Positions 27,472 through 37,013 are shown, counted from the stretch's first letter. The stretch is DNA of 64,000 nt from Cryobacterium sp. BB307 (GCF_012274275.1 NZ_JAANZA010000002.1:620001-684000); one strand, 5' to 3'. Numbers and translations are program-made. Notes: generated by a model from the letters alone, not told the origin.

Positions 27472-29246
27472 TAGCGGCGGATCAGGCGATCCTCATCGAG
27501 TGCGTACAGGTCACGTGCCCCCGCTGTCGCGGCTGGCAGCAGGCCCCTCGCCGCGGGCAGGAGCTGTTCTGCGAAGAAGCGCGCGAGCACCAGCTGGGTC
27601 TCGGCATTGGCGGAGTCGTCTGTCCCGGCCGCGACCAGCGCGCCCTTGGCGAGCAGCCACGCGCTCAGCACGAGACCCCACATGCGCAGGTACGGCGATG
27701 AGCCGGCCAGCGCCGAGTTCGGGTCTGCCTGGCCGTTCTGCAGCATCCAGCGCGTCGCTTCCTCGAGGGCGCCGAGATTGTCGCTGAGCGCTGCGCGAAT
27801 GGACTCGAACTCCGTCCCCGCCGCCGCCAGGTCGCCGTCGAGTGCGCGCAACTGCTGCAAGTACTCGGAGACGGCCGCGCCGCCGCGCAACCCGAGCTTG
27901 CGTCCGACGAGGTCGGCGGCCTGGATGCCGTTGGTTCCTTCGTAGATCTGCGTGATGCGCACGTCGCGGAAGTACTGCGCAACGCCGGTCTCCTCGATGT
28001 AGCCCATGCCGCCGAACACCTGGAGCGCGAGCGAGGTCATCTCCGAGCCGATGTCGGTGCCGAACGACTTGCAGATCGGGGTGAGCAGGGCGACGATCTC
28101 GTCGGCGCGCTGCCGCACCGCGGCATCCGGGTGATTGCGGCTGATGTCCATCTGCGCCGAGTTGGTGTACATGAGCCTGCGCAGCGCTGCGATGTACGCC
28201 TTCTGGGTCATGAGCATCCGGCGCACATCCGGGTGGTCGATGATCGGCGAGTCGGACTCGGCGCCGATCGCCTTGCCCTGCTTGCGCTCCTTCGCGTAGG
28301 CAAGCGCATCCTGGTAGGCGCGCTCAGCCAGGGAGAGTCCCTGCAGGCCAACCGAGAGCCGGGCATTGTTCATCATGACGAACATGATCTTCATGCCGAT
28401 GTTCTCTTCGCCGATGAGGTACCCGGTCGCCTCGTCGTACTCGAGCACGCAGGTCGGCGAGCCGTGGATGCCGAGCTTGTGCTCGATCGAGAGCGCCCGA
28501 ACGCCGTTGCGCTCTCCGAGGGTGCCGTCGTCGTTCACCAGGTGCTTGGGGACGATGAAGCAGGAGATGCCCTTCGTGCCAGCCGGGGCGTCGGGTGTGC
28601 GCGCGAGCACGAGGTGCACGATCTGGTCGGCCATGTCGTGTTCGCCGTAGGTGATGAAGATCTTCTGCCCGCTGATCCGGTAGGTGCCGTCGTCCCGCCG
28701 CACGGCACGCGTGGTGAGCGCTCCGACGTCGGAGCCCGCGTGCGGCTCGGTGAGGTTCATGCTGCCGGTCCACTCGCCGCTGATCATCCGCGGGAGGAAG
28801 GTCCGCTTCTGCTCGTCGCTGCCGTAGTGCAGCAGCGCATCGATAGCGCCCTGAGTCAGCAGCGGGTTGAGCGCGAACGCGGTGTTCGCCGAGTTCAGCA
28901 TCTCCTGGAGGGCGATCCCGATGGTCCATGGGAAGCCGCCGCCGCCGAACTCCTCTGGGAACTGCAGCGAGCCCCAGCCCGCGTCGATGAGCTTGCGGTA
29001 GGCGGCCTTGAAGGCATCCGGCGTCACGACGCTGCCGTCGGGCTGCCACTTCGCGCCGATGGTGTCGCCCTGCCTGTTGGTGGGCGCGATGACTTCGGCC
29101 ATGAAGTCACCGGCCTCGTCGAGCAGTCCGTTCACCGTCTCCAGGTCGGCGTGCTCGAACCCGGGAAGGGATGCGATGGTCTCGTAGTCGGCAATGTGCT
29201 CGAGTACGAACATGAGATCCGTGAGGGGAGGTCGATAGTCAGTCAC
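27471..29246 (-). CDS. Acyl-CoA dehydrogenase, long (FadE/DmdC-like) form
   Basis: 591 residues, longer than the usual 380, with an N-terminal helical extension and a C-terminal domain as in DmdC (3-methylmercaptopropionyl-CoA dehydrogenase) and FadE5-type enzymes. FAD-binding sequences include GSMNLTEPHAGSD and FITYGEHDM, and the catalytic Glu is in QIYEGTNGIQ. It introduces the alpha-beta double bond into an acyl-CoA; the chain length is not visible. GTG 29246 was chosen because the conserved N-terminus (MTDYRPPLTDLMFVL) begins here; an open frame continues far upstream but resembles nothing. It is translationally coupled to hemW. Confidence 0.9.
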   Translation of the reverse strand: MTDYRPPLTDLMFVLEHIADYETIASLPGFEHADLETVNGLLDEAGDFMAEVIAPTNRQGDTIGAKWQPDGSVVTPDAFKAAYRKLIDAGWGSLQFPEEFGGGGFPWTIGIALQEMLNSANTAFALNPLLTQGAIDALLHYGSDEQKRTFLPRMISGEWTGSMNLTEPHAGSDVGALTTRAVRRDDGTYRISGQKIFITYGEHDMADQIVHLVLARTPDAPAGTKGISCFIVPKHLVNDDGTLGERNGVRALSIEHKLGIHGSPTCVLEYDEATGYLIGEENIGMKIMFVMMNNARLSVGLQGLSLAERAYQDALAYAKERKQGKAIGAESDSPIIDHPDVRRMLMTQKAYIAALRRLMYTNSAQMDISRNHPDAAVRQRADEIVALLTPICKSFGTDIGSEMTSLALQVFGGMGYIEETGVAQYFRDVRITQIYEGTNGIQAADLVGRKLGLRGGAAVSEYLQQLRALDGDLAAAGTEFESIRAALSDNLGALEEATRWMLQNGQADPNSALAGSSPYLRMWGLVLSAWLLAKGALVAAGTDDSANAETQLVLARFFAEQLLPAARGLLPAATAGARDLYALDEDRLIRR

Positions 29247-29359
29247 GGCGTCAGAGTACTCGCCGCCCCGCGAACGGTCAGCGGGTGATGGACGAAATCG
29301 ACAATTTCCGGGCGGTAGATGTGCCACGCCGTTGTGCCGTACCGCAGGTGGCGTGCCAT

Positions 29360-30022
29360 TCACGCCATCGGTCCGGAGAGGGAGCGCAGGTAGCGCCCCA
29401 CCATGCGCTTCTGCTGCATCCGCAGCAGCGGGGTGAGCAGCCGCCAGCGCACGTTGGCGGGGCGGGAGAAGGTGCGCACGGTCAGCCACACCGAGCCGTC
29501 GGGTGTCCGCTCGACGATGAACGCCTCCTCGCCGGCGAGCGGATGCCCCGGCAGGGTCCCGTAGGCGAAGCCCTTGCGGTTCGGCTCGTCGACGACGTAG
29601 ATGACCCGGCTGGGTGAGCGGAACTCCTTCGGCCCGATGCGGGACACCAGCACGACGGTGTCGCCGGGTGCGATGAAGCGCTGCCCGTCGGGGCCGAACA
29701 CCGTCTCGCCCTCTGATGACTTCATCGCGCCGGTGACGGGGATGCCCGCGGTGTCGAAGGTGACAGGCGTGTAGGTGCCTTCGCCGATGTGCGGCGGCGC
29801 GTCGGCGAGCTCGACCTCGAAGCCGCTGCCGCGCTGCACCTGCCAGGACAGTGTCGCCTGCCACGCGTAGTCCCAGCGTGCGTCTCCGTGACCGACGCGC
29901 GAGCGCTGCTCGAACGGTCGGAAGCCCTGCGGCGGGTATTCCAGCAGGTCGTCAGCCTTGGTCGCGCCGATGGCGCCGTAGTTGACCGGCTGCCTCCACA
30001 GTGGTGCGTCTGAATGCTGCAA
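29360..30022 (-). CDS. DUF1990-family protein
   Basis: 220 residues of the DUF1990 family, with the usual landmarks: NYGAIGATK near the start, YPPQGFRPFEQRSRVGHG, FAYGTLPGHPLAGEEAFIVE and the final WRLLTPLLRMQQKRMVGRYLR helix. The biochemical role of the family is unknown; it is widespread in actinobacteria. It starts one base after lepA stops, on the same strand, so it probably shares that mRNA. Confidence 0.85.
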   Translation of the reverse strand: MQHSDAPLWRQPVNYGAIGATKADDLLEYPPQGFRPFEQRSRVGHGDARWDYAWQATLSWQVQRGSGFEVELADAPPHIGEGTYTPVTFDTAGIPVTGAMKSSEGETVFGPDGQRFIAPGDTVVLVSRIGPKEFRSPSRVIYVVDEPNRKGFAYGTLPGHPLAGEEAFIVERTPDGSVWLTVRTFSRPANVRWRLLTPLLRMQQKRMVGRYLRSLSGPMA

Positions 30023-30023
30023 G

Positions 30024-31886
30024 CTACTTCTTGGCCTTCTCTACGTCTCCGCTGAGCGCTGCGATGAAGGCCTCCTGCGGCACCTCGACCCGTCCGATGG
30101 TCTTCATGCGCTTCTTGCCCTCCTTCTGCTTCTCGAGCAGCTTGCGCTTTCGGGAGATGTCACCGCCATAGCACTTGGCCAGCACATCCTTGCGCATGGC
30201 CCGGATGCTCTCACGCGCGATGATGCGGGCACCGATCGCGGCCTGGATCGGCACCTCGAACTGCTGCCGCGGGATGAGCTCGCGCAGCCGACCGGTCATC
30301 AGCACGCCGTACGCGTATGCCTTCTCTCTGTGCACGATCGCGCTGAACGCGTCGACACGCTCTCCCTGGAGCAGGATGTCCACCTTCACCAGATCGGCCT
30401 CCTGCTCCCCCGCCGGTTCGTAGTCGAGGCTCGCGTAGCCCTGCGTGCGGCTCTTCAGCTGGTCGAAGAAGTCGAACACGATCTCACCGAGCGGCAGCGT
30501 GTAGTGCAGCTCGACCCGGTCCTCGCCCAGGTACTCCATCTTCCGCATGGTGCCGCGGCGGCTCTGGCAGAGCTCCATGATCGAGCCGACGTAGTCCTTG
30601 GGGGCGAGGATCGACGCCTTGACCATCGGCTCGCTGACGCTCGCGATCTTGCCCTCGGGGAACTCGCTCGGGTTGGTCACGGTCACCGTCTTGCCGTCGT
30701 CGGCGGCGACCTCATAGATCACGGATGGCGCAGTGGTGATGAGGTCGAGTCCGAACTCGCGCTCAAGCCGCTCGGTGACGATCTCCAGGTGCAGCAGCCC
30801 AAGGAACCCGCAGCGGAACCCGAACCCGAGCGCAACCGAGGTCTCCGGCTCGTAGGCGAGCGCGGCATCCGAGAGCTTGAGCTTGTCAAGCGCATCGCGC
30901 AGGTCCGGGTAGTCGCTGCCGTCGATCGGGTACAGGCCGGAGAAGACCATGGGCTTCGGCTCGGTGTAACCGGGCAGCGCGTTCACCGCAGGCTTCGTCG
31001 CGGTGGTGACGGTGTCACCCACCTTCGACTGCCGAACGTCCTTCACACCAGTGATCAGGTAGCCGACCTCGCCGACGCCGAGACCATTGGCTGGCACCGG
31101 CTCTGGCGAGCTGACCCCGATCTCGAGCAGCTCGTGCGTCACCCGAGTCGACATCATCTGGATGCGCTCCCGCGGGGACAGCGCACCGTCGATCATCCGC
31201 ACGTAGGTGACCACGCCGCGGTAGCTGTCGTACACAGAGTCGAAGATCATGGCCCTGGCAGGGGCGCTCGGGTCGCCGACGGGCGCGGGGATGCGCTCGA
31301 CGACGCGGTCGAGGAGGTCCTCGACGCCGATGCCGGTCTTCCCGCTCACTCGCAGCACATCGTCCGGGTCGCCACCGATCAGCCCGGCGAGTTCCTTCGC
31401 GTACTTCTGCGGGTCGGCCGCAGGCAGGTCGATCTTGTTGAGCACCGGGATGATCGTCAGATCGTTCTCGAGCGCGAGGTAGAGGTTCGCCAGCGTCTGC
31501 GCCTCGATGCCCTGCGCCGCGTCGACAAGCAGGATGGCTCCCTCGCACGCGGCGAGGCTGCGGGACACCTCATAGGTGAAGTCGACGTGACCCGGGGTGT
31601 CGATCATGTTGAGCGCGTAGACCTGATCGCGCCCGTCCTCGCCGGGAAGCGCCCACGGCATCCGCACCGCCTGGCTCTTGATGGTGATGCCGCGCTCGCG
31701 CTCGATGTCCATCCTGTCGAGGTATTGGGCGCGCATGTCCCGGTCGGCGACGATGCCGGTCATCTGCAGCATCCGGTCCGCGAGCGTCGACTTTCCATGG
31801 TCGATGTGGGCGATGATGCAGAAGTTGCGGATGAATGCGGGATCGGTCGCCGACGGCTCCAGCGCTCTCACGGCCTTGGGTGTCAC
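30024..31886 (-). CDS. lepA: Elongation factor 4 (LepA)
   Basis: A ribosome-binding GTPase thought to act in 30S assembly and in rescue of stalled or mis-translocated ribosomes. It has 620 residues from GTG 31886: G1 [10 protein letters not shown]2 RGITIKSQ, G3 DTPGH, G4 NKID, domains II and V like EF-G, and the LepA-specific C-terminal domain ending with a basic helix ([19 protein letters not shown]). The promoter region carries TTGTCC and TTTAAGC. It is divergent in orientation from nothing; transketolase upstream is on the same strand. Confidence 0.97.
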   Translation of the reverse strand: MTPKAVRALEPSATDPAFIRNFCIIAHIDHGKSTLADRMLQMTGIVADRDMRAQYLDRMDIERERGITIKSQAVRMPWALPGEDGRDQVYALNMIDTPGHVDFTYEVSRSLAACEGAILLVDAAQGIEAQTLANLYLALENDLTIIPVLNKIDLPAADPQKYAKELAGLIGGDPDDVLRVSGKTGIGVEDLLDRVVERIPAPVGDPSAPARAMIFDSVYDSYRGVVTYVRMIDGALSPRERIQMMSTRVTHELLEIGVSSPEPVPANGLGVGEVGYLITGVKDVRQSKVGDTVTTATKPAVNALPGYTEPKPMVFSGLYPIDGSDYPDLRDALDKLKLSDAALAYEPETSVALGFGFRCGFLGLLHLEIVTERLEREFGLDLITTAPSVIYEVAADDGKTVTVTNPSEFPEGKIASVSEPMVKASILAPKDYVGSIMELCQSRRGTMRKMEYLGEDRVELHYTLPLGEIVFDFFDQLKSRTQGYASLDYEPAGEQEADLVKVDILLQGERVDAFSAIVHREKAYAYGVLMTGRLRELIPRQQFEVPIQAAIGARIIARESIRAMRKDVLAKCYGGDISRKRKLLEKQKEGKKRMKTIGRVEVPQEAFIAALSGDVEKAKK

Positions 31887-31952
31887 ACGGTCCTCATGCT
31901 CGAATGCTTAAACGGGGATCGGACAATTCTCCCACGTCCCACGATCGGGCGG

Positions 31953-34004
31953 TCACCGTCTTGCCAGGGTGCGTCGCGCCGCAGCCAGCACGTGCTCCGC
32001 CGTGATGCCGCGCAGCTCGAGCACCTCTGGGCCGCTGCCCGACTCGCCGAATCTCTCAACGGAGACGACCTCGCCGGCCAGGCCGACCCAGCGGTACCAG
32101 GCGTCGCCGCGGCCGGCCTCGACGGCCACCCGCGCGACGATCGAGGACGGCAGCACGCTCTCACGCCATTCCCTCGCTGACTCCTCGAACCACTCGACGC
32201 ACGGCATGGAAACGACGCGCGCCTCGATGCCCTCCTCGGCGAGCGCCTCCGCGGCGGCGATGGCGAGCTGCAGTTCGCTGCCGGTGCCGATGAGCGCCAC
32301 ATCGAGCCCTTCCCCGTGCTGCCAACGGACGTAACCGCCGGCGGCGACACCGTCGGCGAGGCCGTCTGCGTCGGTCAGCACCGGGACGTCCTGCCTCGAC
32401 AGGATCAGCGCGGTCGGCCGTTCCGGCTTCTGGAGCAGACGCCGCCAGAGCGCGACCGTCTCGCGCGCATCGGCCGGGCGGACGACGTCGAGGCCGGGGA
32501 CCGTGCGCAGCCCTGCGATCTGCTCCACCGGCTGATGGGTCGGGCCGTCCTCGCCGACGGCGACCGAGTCGTGAGTGAAGACGTACAGCACGGGCAGCGC
32601 CATCAGCGAGGCGAGCCGGATGCTGGGCCGCATGTAGTCGCTGAACGCCAGGTAGGTCGAGCCGAACGGCCGCCACGGGCCGTGCAGCGCGATGCCGCTC
32701 AGGATCGCGGCCATCGCGTGCTCCCTGATGCCGAAGCGCACGAACGCGCCGCCGGGATGCTCCGGGGAGACTCGATCGCCGGGGACCTCGACGTTGGTGG
32801 AACCGGCCAGGTCCGCCGAGCCGCCGAACAGGCTGGTCAGCGGTGTCAGGGCCGAGATCACCGCGCCGTTGGTCTTCCGTGTCGCCACCGGTGTGCCCTC
32901 GGGCGCGATGGCAGCCTCAACATCATCCAGCGCCGCGAACGCGGCGCCGGGGTAGACGGGAGATTCGAAGGCCTCCCAGCGTTCGGCATCCGCGGGGTTC
33001 TCCGCCGACCAGTTCGCGAACCGCGACGACCACTCGGCCTCCAGCTGACGGCCGCGGTCGACGGCGCGCCGCGCGAAGGCGAGCCCATCCGGTTCGACGA
33101 GCTCCTCGAGGGTGGCGTCCGGAGGGAACCCGAGCTGCTGCTTGATCCGCGCGACCTCGTCGTCGCCGAACCCGCCGGCGTGAGCGGCCGGCTTGCCGCC
33201 GAACTTCTCGGACGGCGCCGCGATGGTGGACTTCAGGGCGACGAAGGTCGGTCGGCCGTCAGCTGCCTGCCGGTCGGCTGCGTCCGTCAGGACCCGCTCG
33301 AGCTCGTCCAGGTCGGTGCTGTCGTGCACCTCGAGCACGCGCCAGCCGTAGGCGCGGTAGCGGGCGCGGACATCCTCGGCGAAGGTCTCGTCGGTGAGCG
33401 AGTCGATGGTGACGGAGTTGTCGTCCCAGACCATGACCAGGTTGTCGAGGCCGAGGGTCGCCGCGAGGCTGGACGCCTCCGACGACACGCCCTCTTGCAG
33501 GCATCCGTCGCCCGCCACCACCCAGATCGTGTGGTCGAACAGGTCGGTGCCCGGGGTGAACTCCGCCGCCTCCTTGCGCGCGGCGATCGCCATCCCGACC
33601 GCGTTGCCGACGCCCTGGCCGAGAGGCCCGGTGCTGGCCTCGATGCCGGGCGTGTGCCGGAGCTCCGGATGCCCGGGCGTGAGCGAGCCGAGCTTGCGAC
33701 TTGCAGCGAGGTCATCGAGAGTCAGACCGTAACCGGTGAGGAAGAGCTGCACGTACAGCAGCAGGCTCGCGTGCCCGGCGCTGAGCACCAGCCGGTCCCG
33801 AGCCGCCCACCGCGGGTTCGCGGGGTTGTGGCGCAGGACGCGTGAGAACAGCACGTGTGCGAACGGTGCGAGCGCCATCGCGGTGCCCGCATGGCCGTTG
33901 CCTTTCGCGTTGACGACGTGCGCCGGAATGGCGATGGCCGCGGCAACAGCACGGGCCTCGGCGGCGACATCCGGATGCGCGGGCGAGGTGTCCAGGTCAC
34001 TCAT
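31953..34004 (-). CDS. tkt: Transketolase, PTS-linked paralogue
   Basis: A TPP-dependent enzyme moving two-carbon units between sugar phosphates. Full length at 683 residues with complete PP, Pyr and C-terminal domains: HNPANPRWAARDRLVLSAGH, TGPLGQG, GDGCLQEGV for the TPP site, GGSADLAGS, RFGIREHAM, HDSVAVGEDGPTHQP and RPADARE. One core change is GNGHAGTA where most transketolases have GHPG. ATG 34004 was taken over GTG 34010. It lies divergent from a Ula-type PTS operon, 142 bases apart, which suggests a paralogue serving an imported pentose rather than the main pentose-phosphate enzyme. Confidence 0.92.
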   Translation of the reverse strand: MSDLDTSPAHPDVAAEARAVAAAIAIPAHVVNAKGNGHAGTAMALAPFAHVLFSRVLRHNPANPRWAARDRLVLSAGHASLLLYVQLFLTGYGLTLDDLAASRKLGSLTPGHPELRHTPGIEASTGPLGQGVGNAVGMAIAARKEAAEFTPGTDLFDHTIWVVAGDGCLQEGVSSEASSLAATLGLDNLVMVWDDNSVTIDSLTDETFAEDVRARYRAYGWRVLEVHDSTDLDELERVLTDAADRQAADGRPTFVALKSTIAAPSEKFGGKPAAHAGGFGDDEVARIKQQLGFPPDATLEELVEPDGLAFARRAVDRGRQLEAEWSSRFANWSAENPADAERWEAFESPVYPGAAFAALDDVEAAIAPEGTPVATRKTNGAVISALTPLTSLFGGSADLAGSTNVEVPGDRVSPEHPGGAFVRFGIREHAMAAILSGIALHGPWRPFGSTYLAFSDYMRPSIRLASLMALPVLYVFTHDSVAVGEDGPTHQPVEQIAGLRTVPGLDVVRPADARETVALWRRLLQKPERPTALILSRQDVPVLTDADGLADGVAAGGYVRWQHGEGLDVALIGTGSELQLAIAAAEALAEEGIEARVVSMPCVEWFEESAREWRESVLPSSIVARVAVEAGRGDAWYRWVGLAGEVVSVERFGESGSGPEVLELRGITAEHVLAAARRTLARR

Positions 34005-34045
34005 GGGCACACCCTAATCGCATAGCTTTCGTGGATTCCGAAGAG

Positions 34046-34063
34046 TTCGCAGGCGCCCGCGAA
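34046..34063. promoter_or_regulatory. 18-bp near-perfect palindrome, candidate operator for tkt and PTS genes
   Basis: TTCGC-AGGCGCCC-GCGAA is symmetric in all but one base pair. It lies in the 142-base gap between divergent tkt (34004) and the PTS IIA gene (34147), and is flanked by the repeated words GATTCCG and AAGATTCCGG. A TATATG at 34103-34108 may be the -10 for the PTS genes. The regulator is not encoded nearby. Confidence 0.5.
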
Positions 34064-34146
34064 GATTCCGGCACGGCCTGCTGTATGACCCTCGAACGCG
34101 GGTATATGGTTGCAAACAGGACTCACCGCCCGGAAGGGACCTGATA

Positions 34147-34611
34147 ATGGGGGACAATCTCGCGGACATGCTGCCGGAAGAGGCGATCACCCTCGGGGCT
34201 CGCCCTTCCGACTGGCGTGAAGCGATCACCGTCGCCGGCGATGCCCTCACGGCGAGCGGTGCGACGACCGACGAGTACACCCGGGAGATGATCGCCGCGG
34301 TCGAGGAGCTCGGGCCGTACATCGTGATCGCGCCCGGCCTCGCGCTTGCGCACTCCCGGCCCAGCCCGTCGGTGCTGCGCGCCGGGCTCAGCTGGGTGAC
34401 CCTCTCCGAGCCGATCGAGTTCGGCAGCCCCAACGACCCGGTGACGCTCGTGATCGGGCTCGCCGCGACCGCGCAGGACGGTCACCTCGAGGTCATGTCG
34501 TCGCTCGCCGGCATCCTCGCCGACGAGGATCAGATGACGCAGCTCGAGGACGCTGACTCCCCCGCCAGGTTGCGGGAACTCCTGACCCGGTTCTCGGCAT
34601 CCGGCGACTGA
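34147..34611 (+). CDS. PTS IIA component, ascorbate/mannitol (UlaC-like) type
   Basis: 154 residues of the EIIA-2 fold. The phosphoacceptor is His69 in GLALAHSRPSP, and DPVTLVIGLAATAQDGHLEVMSSLAGIL matches the family. It accepts phosphate from HPr and passes it to the IIB protein encoded 21 bases downstream. GAAGGGACC sits just before ATG 34147. First gene of a three-gene operon encoding a complete permease. Confidence 0.92.
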   Translation: MGDNLADMLPEEAITLGARPSDWREAITVAGDALTASGATTDEYTREMIAAVEELGPYIVIAPGLALAHSRPSPSVLRAGLSWVTLSEPIEFGSPNDPVTLVIGLAATAQDGHLEVMSSLAGILADEDQMTQLEDADSPARLRELLTRFSASGD

Positions 34612-34632
34612 GACTACAGAAAGGCACAACGA

Positions 34633-34917
34633 ATGAAGAAGATCCTCACCGTCTGCGGAATGGGTATCGGAACCTCGCTGATCCTCAAGAACAACACCGA
34701 GAAGGTGCTGCGCGGCCTCGGGCAGGACCGTGAGATCGATGTCGAGGCCGCCGACATCGGCACTGCGCGCGGCGCGGCCCGCACCGCCGACGTCGTGCTG
34801 ATCTCGCAGGAACTCGTCGAGCAGCTCGGCGACGTTCACTCGAAAGTGATCGTCATCAACAACTTCCTCTCGCTCGACGAGATCAAGTCGAAGCTCGAAC
34901 CCGAACTGGAGCTCTGA
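34633..34917 (+). CDS. PTS IIB component, Ula type
   Basis: 94 residues of the PTS lactose/ascorbate IIB fold, with phosphoacceptor Cys8 in the P-loop CGMGIGTS. It takes phosphate from IIA and hands it to the sugar bound on IIC. AGAAAGG precedes ATG 34633. The IIC gene follows after 49 bases. Confidence 0.93.
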   Translation: MKKILTVCGMGIGTSLILKNNTEKVLRGLGQDREIDVEAADIGTARGAARTADVVLISQELVEQLGDVHSKVIVINNFLSLDEIKSKLEPELEL

Positions 34918-34966
34918 AACCAAGCAGCACCGCCCCCACGCGGTAACCGCTACGAAGGAGTAGACA

Positions 34967-36523
34967 ATGGACAACTGGTTTGTTGCAATCCTTGAATTCA
35001 TTGGATTGCAGATCCTCAATGTGCCGGCCTACCTGATCGGCATCATCGCTGCAATCGGTCTCATCGCGCTCAAGCGATCGGCCGGCCAGGTCATCGGCGG
35101 CGGCCTCAAGGCAGCGCTCGGCTTCCTGATCCTGGGAGCAGGCGCGAACGTCGTCGTAGCCTCGCTGGAACCGCTCGGCATCCTCGTGCAGGAGGTGACC
35201 GGGATGCAGGGCGTCGTGCCGACCAACGAGGCGATCGTCGCGATCGCATCGGCTCAATACGGCGCGACGAGTGCGTACGTGCTTGTGCTCGGCTTCGTCG
35301 TGATGCTGCTGCTGGCGCGGTTCACGCCGCTCAAGTACATCTTCCTCACCGGGCACCACATGGTGTTCATGTCGATCCTGCTGGCCGTCGTACTGTCGGT
35401 CGGGTTCGGCGCGGAGCTGCAGTGGCTCGTCGTCGTCATCGGCGCGTTCCTTCTCGGCGTGATCATGGTCGTCATGCCGGCGTTCGCGCATCCGTGGATG
35501 AAGCGCGTCACCGGTGACGACTCGATCGCCATCGGGCACTTCAGCACCGCCGGCTACATCGCCGCCGGTGCCGTGGGCCAGGGTGTCGGCCGCCGCAGCC
35601 ACTCGACCGAGAAGATCGAGTTCCCCAAGGGCCTGAGCTTCTTGCGTGACTCGATGGTCGCAACCGCGATCTCCATGATGCTGATCTACCTCGTCTTCGC
35701 GATCTGGGCGCTCATCGTGCTCCCGGCCGAGCAGGCGTTCGAGATCTTCGCGGCTGCCGACGGCGGCGCATTCATCATGGCCGCGATCATGCAGGCTCTT
35801 CAGTTCGGCGTCGGCGTCGCGATCATCCTCTACGGTGTCCGCACGTTCCTCGGCGAGCTGGTCCCCGCGTTCCAGGGCATCTCCGAGAAGGTGGTCCCAG
35901 GTGCGAAGCCCGCACTCGACATTCCCGTGGTGTTCCCGTTCGGGCCGAACGCGGTGCTGTTCGGCTTCATCGCATCCTTCATCGGTGGCGTGGTCGCGCT
36001 CGTGCTCATCGGGATCTGGCTCGGCCCGATGTGGGGGCTGGCGCTGATCCTGCCCGGCATGGTCCCGCACTTCTTCACCGGCGGTGGCGCCGGCGTGTTC
36101 GGCAACGCCACCGGTGGACGCGCCGGGGCGCTCGTCGGCGGATTCGTGAACGGCATCATCATCACGATCCTGCCGGCGCTGCTCATGCTCGTCATGGGCG
36201 AGGTGCTCGGAGCGGAGAACACCACCTTCGGTGACGCCGACTTCGGCTGGTTCGGCACGCTCATCGGCACGTCGCTGCTCTCCGGCAACGCGGTCGTCGG
36301 TGTTGTGCTCACCGTGGTCATCGGCCTGGTGCTGATTGCGGCCGCGTGGGCCTTCCAGGTGCGGGTCGTGAACCGCGGCTGGATCCCCGGCGCCCAGCGC
36401 GCTGAGGAGATGGCGCGACTGGAGGCCGAGGAGGCCGCAGCGGCGAAGGCGGCTCGTGCAGAGGCGCGGAGCGATGCTGCAGAACGCTCCACCGACCCCA
36501 CGGACCGTGACATGCGGTCCTGA
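34967..36523 (+). CDS. PTS IIC permease, ascorbate (UlaA/SgaT) family
   Basis: 518 residues with about eleven membrane helices. It shows the UlaA pattern: FIGLQILNVPAYLIG, GAGANVVVASLEPLG, the TGHHMVFMSILL loop, and FTGGGAGVFGNATGGR. A charged Ala/Glu-rich tail of about 45 residues closes it. UlaA proteins transport L-ascorbate in E. coli, but no UlaD, UlaE or UlaF enzyme is present here; the adjacent transketolase points to a sugar that enters the pentose phosphate pathway. GAAGGAG stands before ATG 34967. Confidence 0.92.
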   Translation: MDNWFVAILEFIGLQILNVPAYLIGIIAAIGLIALKRSAGQVIGGGLKAALGFLILGAGANVVVASLEPLGILVQEVTGMQGVVPTNEAIVAIASAQYGATSAYVLVLGFVVMLLLARFTPLKYIFLTGHHMVFMSILLAVVLSVGFGAELQWLVVVIGAFLLGVIMVVMPAFAHPWMKRVTGDDSIAIGHFSTAGYIAAGAVGQGVGRRSHSTEKIEFPKGLSFLRDSMVATAISMMLIYLVFAIWALIVLPAEQAFEIFAAADGGAFIMAAIMQALQFGVGVAIILYGVRTFLGELVPAFQGISEKVVPGAKPALDIPVVFPFGPNAVLFGFIASFIGGVVALVLIGIWLGPMWGLALILPGMVPHFFTGGGAGVFGNATGGRAGALVGGFVNGIIITILPALLMLVMGEVLGAENTTFGDADFGWFGTLIGTSLLSGNAVVGVVLTVVIGLVLIAAAWAFQVRVVNRGWIPGAQRAEEMARLEAEEAAAAKAARAEARSDAAERSTDPTDRDMRS

Positions 36524-36527
36524 TGCG

Positions 36528-36557
36528 TTGCTGTGGGCAGTCGATAGCTGGTAAAGT
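36528..36557 (+). promoter_or_regulatory. Promoter of rpsT
   Basis: TTGCTG (36528-36533) and TAAAGT (36552-36557) are spaced by 18 bases. Transcription would begin near 36564, leaving a leader of about 95 bases before the rpsT GTG. Confidence 0.65.
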
Positions 36558-36657
36558 TGCCTGTTGGCTTCCCGTGCGATTGGCGCGCGGATGCAGCGAG
36601 CGGCTCGAGCAGTGAGTCGGCTGCCCACAATCGAGACGAACCGAGAGAGTTACACAC

Positions 36658-36918
36658 GTGGCAAACATCAAGTCGCAGATCAAGCGAATCGGCACCAACC
36701 GCAAGGCGCAGGAGCGCAACAAGGCGGTCAAGAGTGAAGTGAAGTCCGCCATTCGCGCGACCCGCGAGGCCGTCGCAGCAGGCGACGCCGAGAAGGCCAC
36801 CGCAGCGCTGAAGACCGCAGCGAAGAAGCTCGACAAGGCTGCGAGCAAGGGCGTCATCCACAAGAACCAGGCGGCGAACCGCAAGTCGGCGATCGCCAAG
36901 AAGGTTGCGGCTCTCTAG
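36658..36918 (+). CDS. rpsT: 30S ribosomal protein S20
   Basis: 86 residues from GTG 36658, with AGAGAG upstream. The sequence starts [20 protein letters not shown] and has the long helical hairpin rich in Lys/Ala with the [17 protein letters not shown] end typical of S20. S20 binds 16S rRNA early in assembly. A terminator follows closely. In most relatives rpsT lies beside lepA; here the transketolase/PTS block lies between them. Confidence 0.98.
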   Translation: MANIKSQIKRIGTNRKAQERNKAVKSEVKSAIRATREAVAAGDAEKATAALKTAAKKLDKAASKGVIHKNQAANRKSAIAKKVAAL

Positions 36919-36936
36919 GTCACACCAGCTGACGAG

Positions 36937-36966
36937 AAGGCGCTCTCCTACGGGAGGGCGCCTTTT
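36937..36966 (+). terminator. rho-independent terminator of rpsT
   Basis: AAGGCGCTCTCC (36937-36948) pairs with GGAGGGCGCCTT (36953-36964) with one G-T wobble, and the T-run continues to 36966. It ends 48 bases after the rpsT stop. Confidence 0.9.
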
Positions 36967-36981
36967 CTGTTGGCTCCGCCC

Positions 36982-36994
36982 CCTGTTGTGCAGG
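36982..36994. repeat. Dispersed palindrome TCCTG-TTRTG-CAGGA, copy 3
   Basis: CCTG-TTGTG-CAGG, followed by A. It is the first of a direct pair (with 37001-37013) in the convergent gap between rpsT and holA. Confidence 0.55.
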
Positions 36995-37000
36995 AGATCC

Positions 37001-37013
37001 CCTGTTGTGCAGG
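37001..37013. repeat. Dispersed palindrome TCCTG-TTRTG-CAGGA, copy 4
   Basis: CCTG-TTGTG-CAGG followed by A; identical core to the copy 19 bases before. Confidence 0.55.

Noticed and set aside
29247-29864. N-terminal extension of the acyl-CoA dehydrogenase
   Set aside because: The frame stays open upstream but the extra 200 residues are Arg/His-rich antisense of DUF1990; the family N-terminus begins at GTG 29246.
29982-32180. Long plus-strand open frame opposite lepA and transketolase
   Set aside because: Its codon bias and composition mirror the genuine lepA frame on the other strand; the protein is low complexity (Arg, His, Asp, Val rich) with no domain I know.
34147-36523. Naming the PTS genes ulaABC for ascorbate
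   Set aside because: Family similarity is clear, but no UlaD, UlaE, UlaF or UlaG enzyme is present and a transketolase is; the substrate cannot be assigned.
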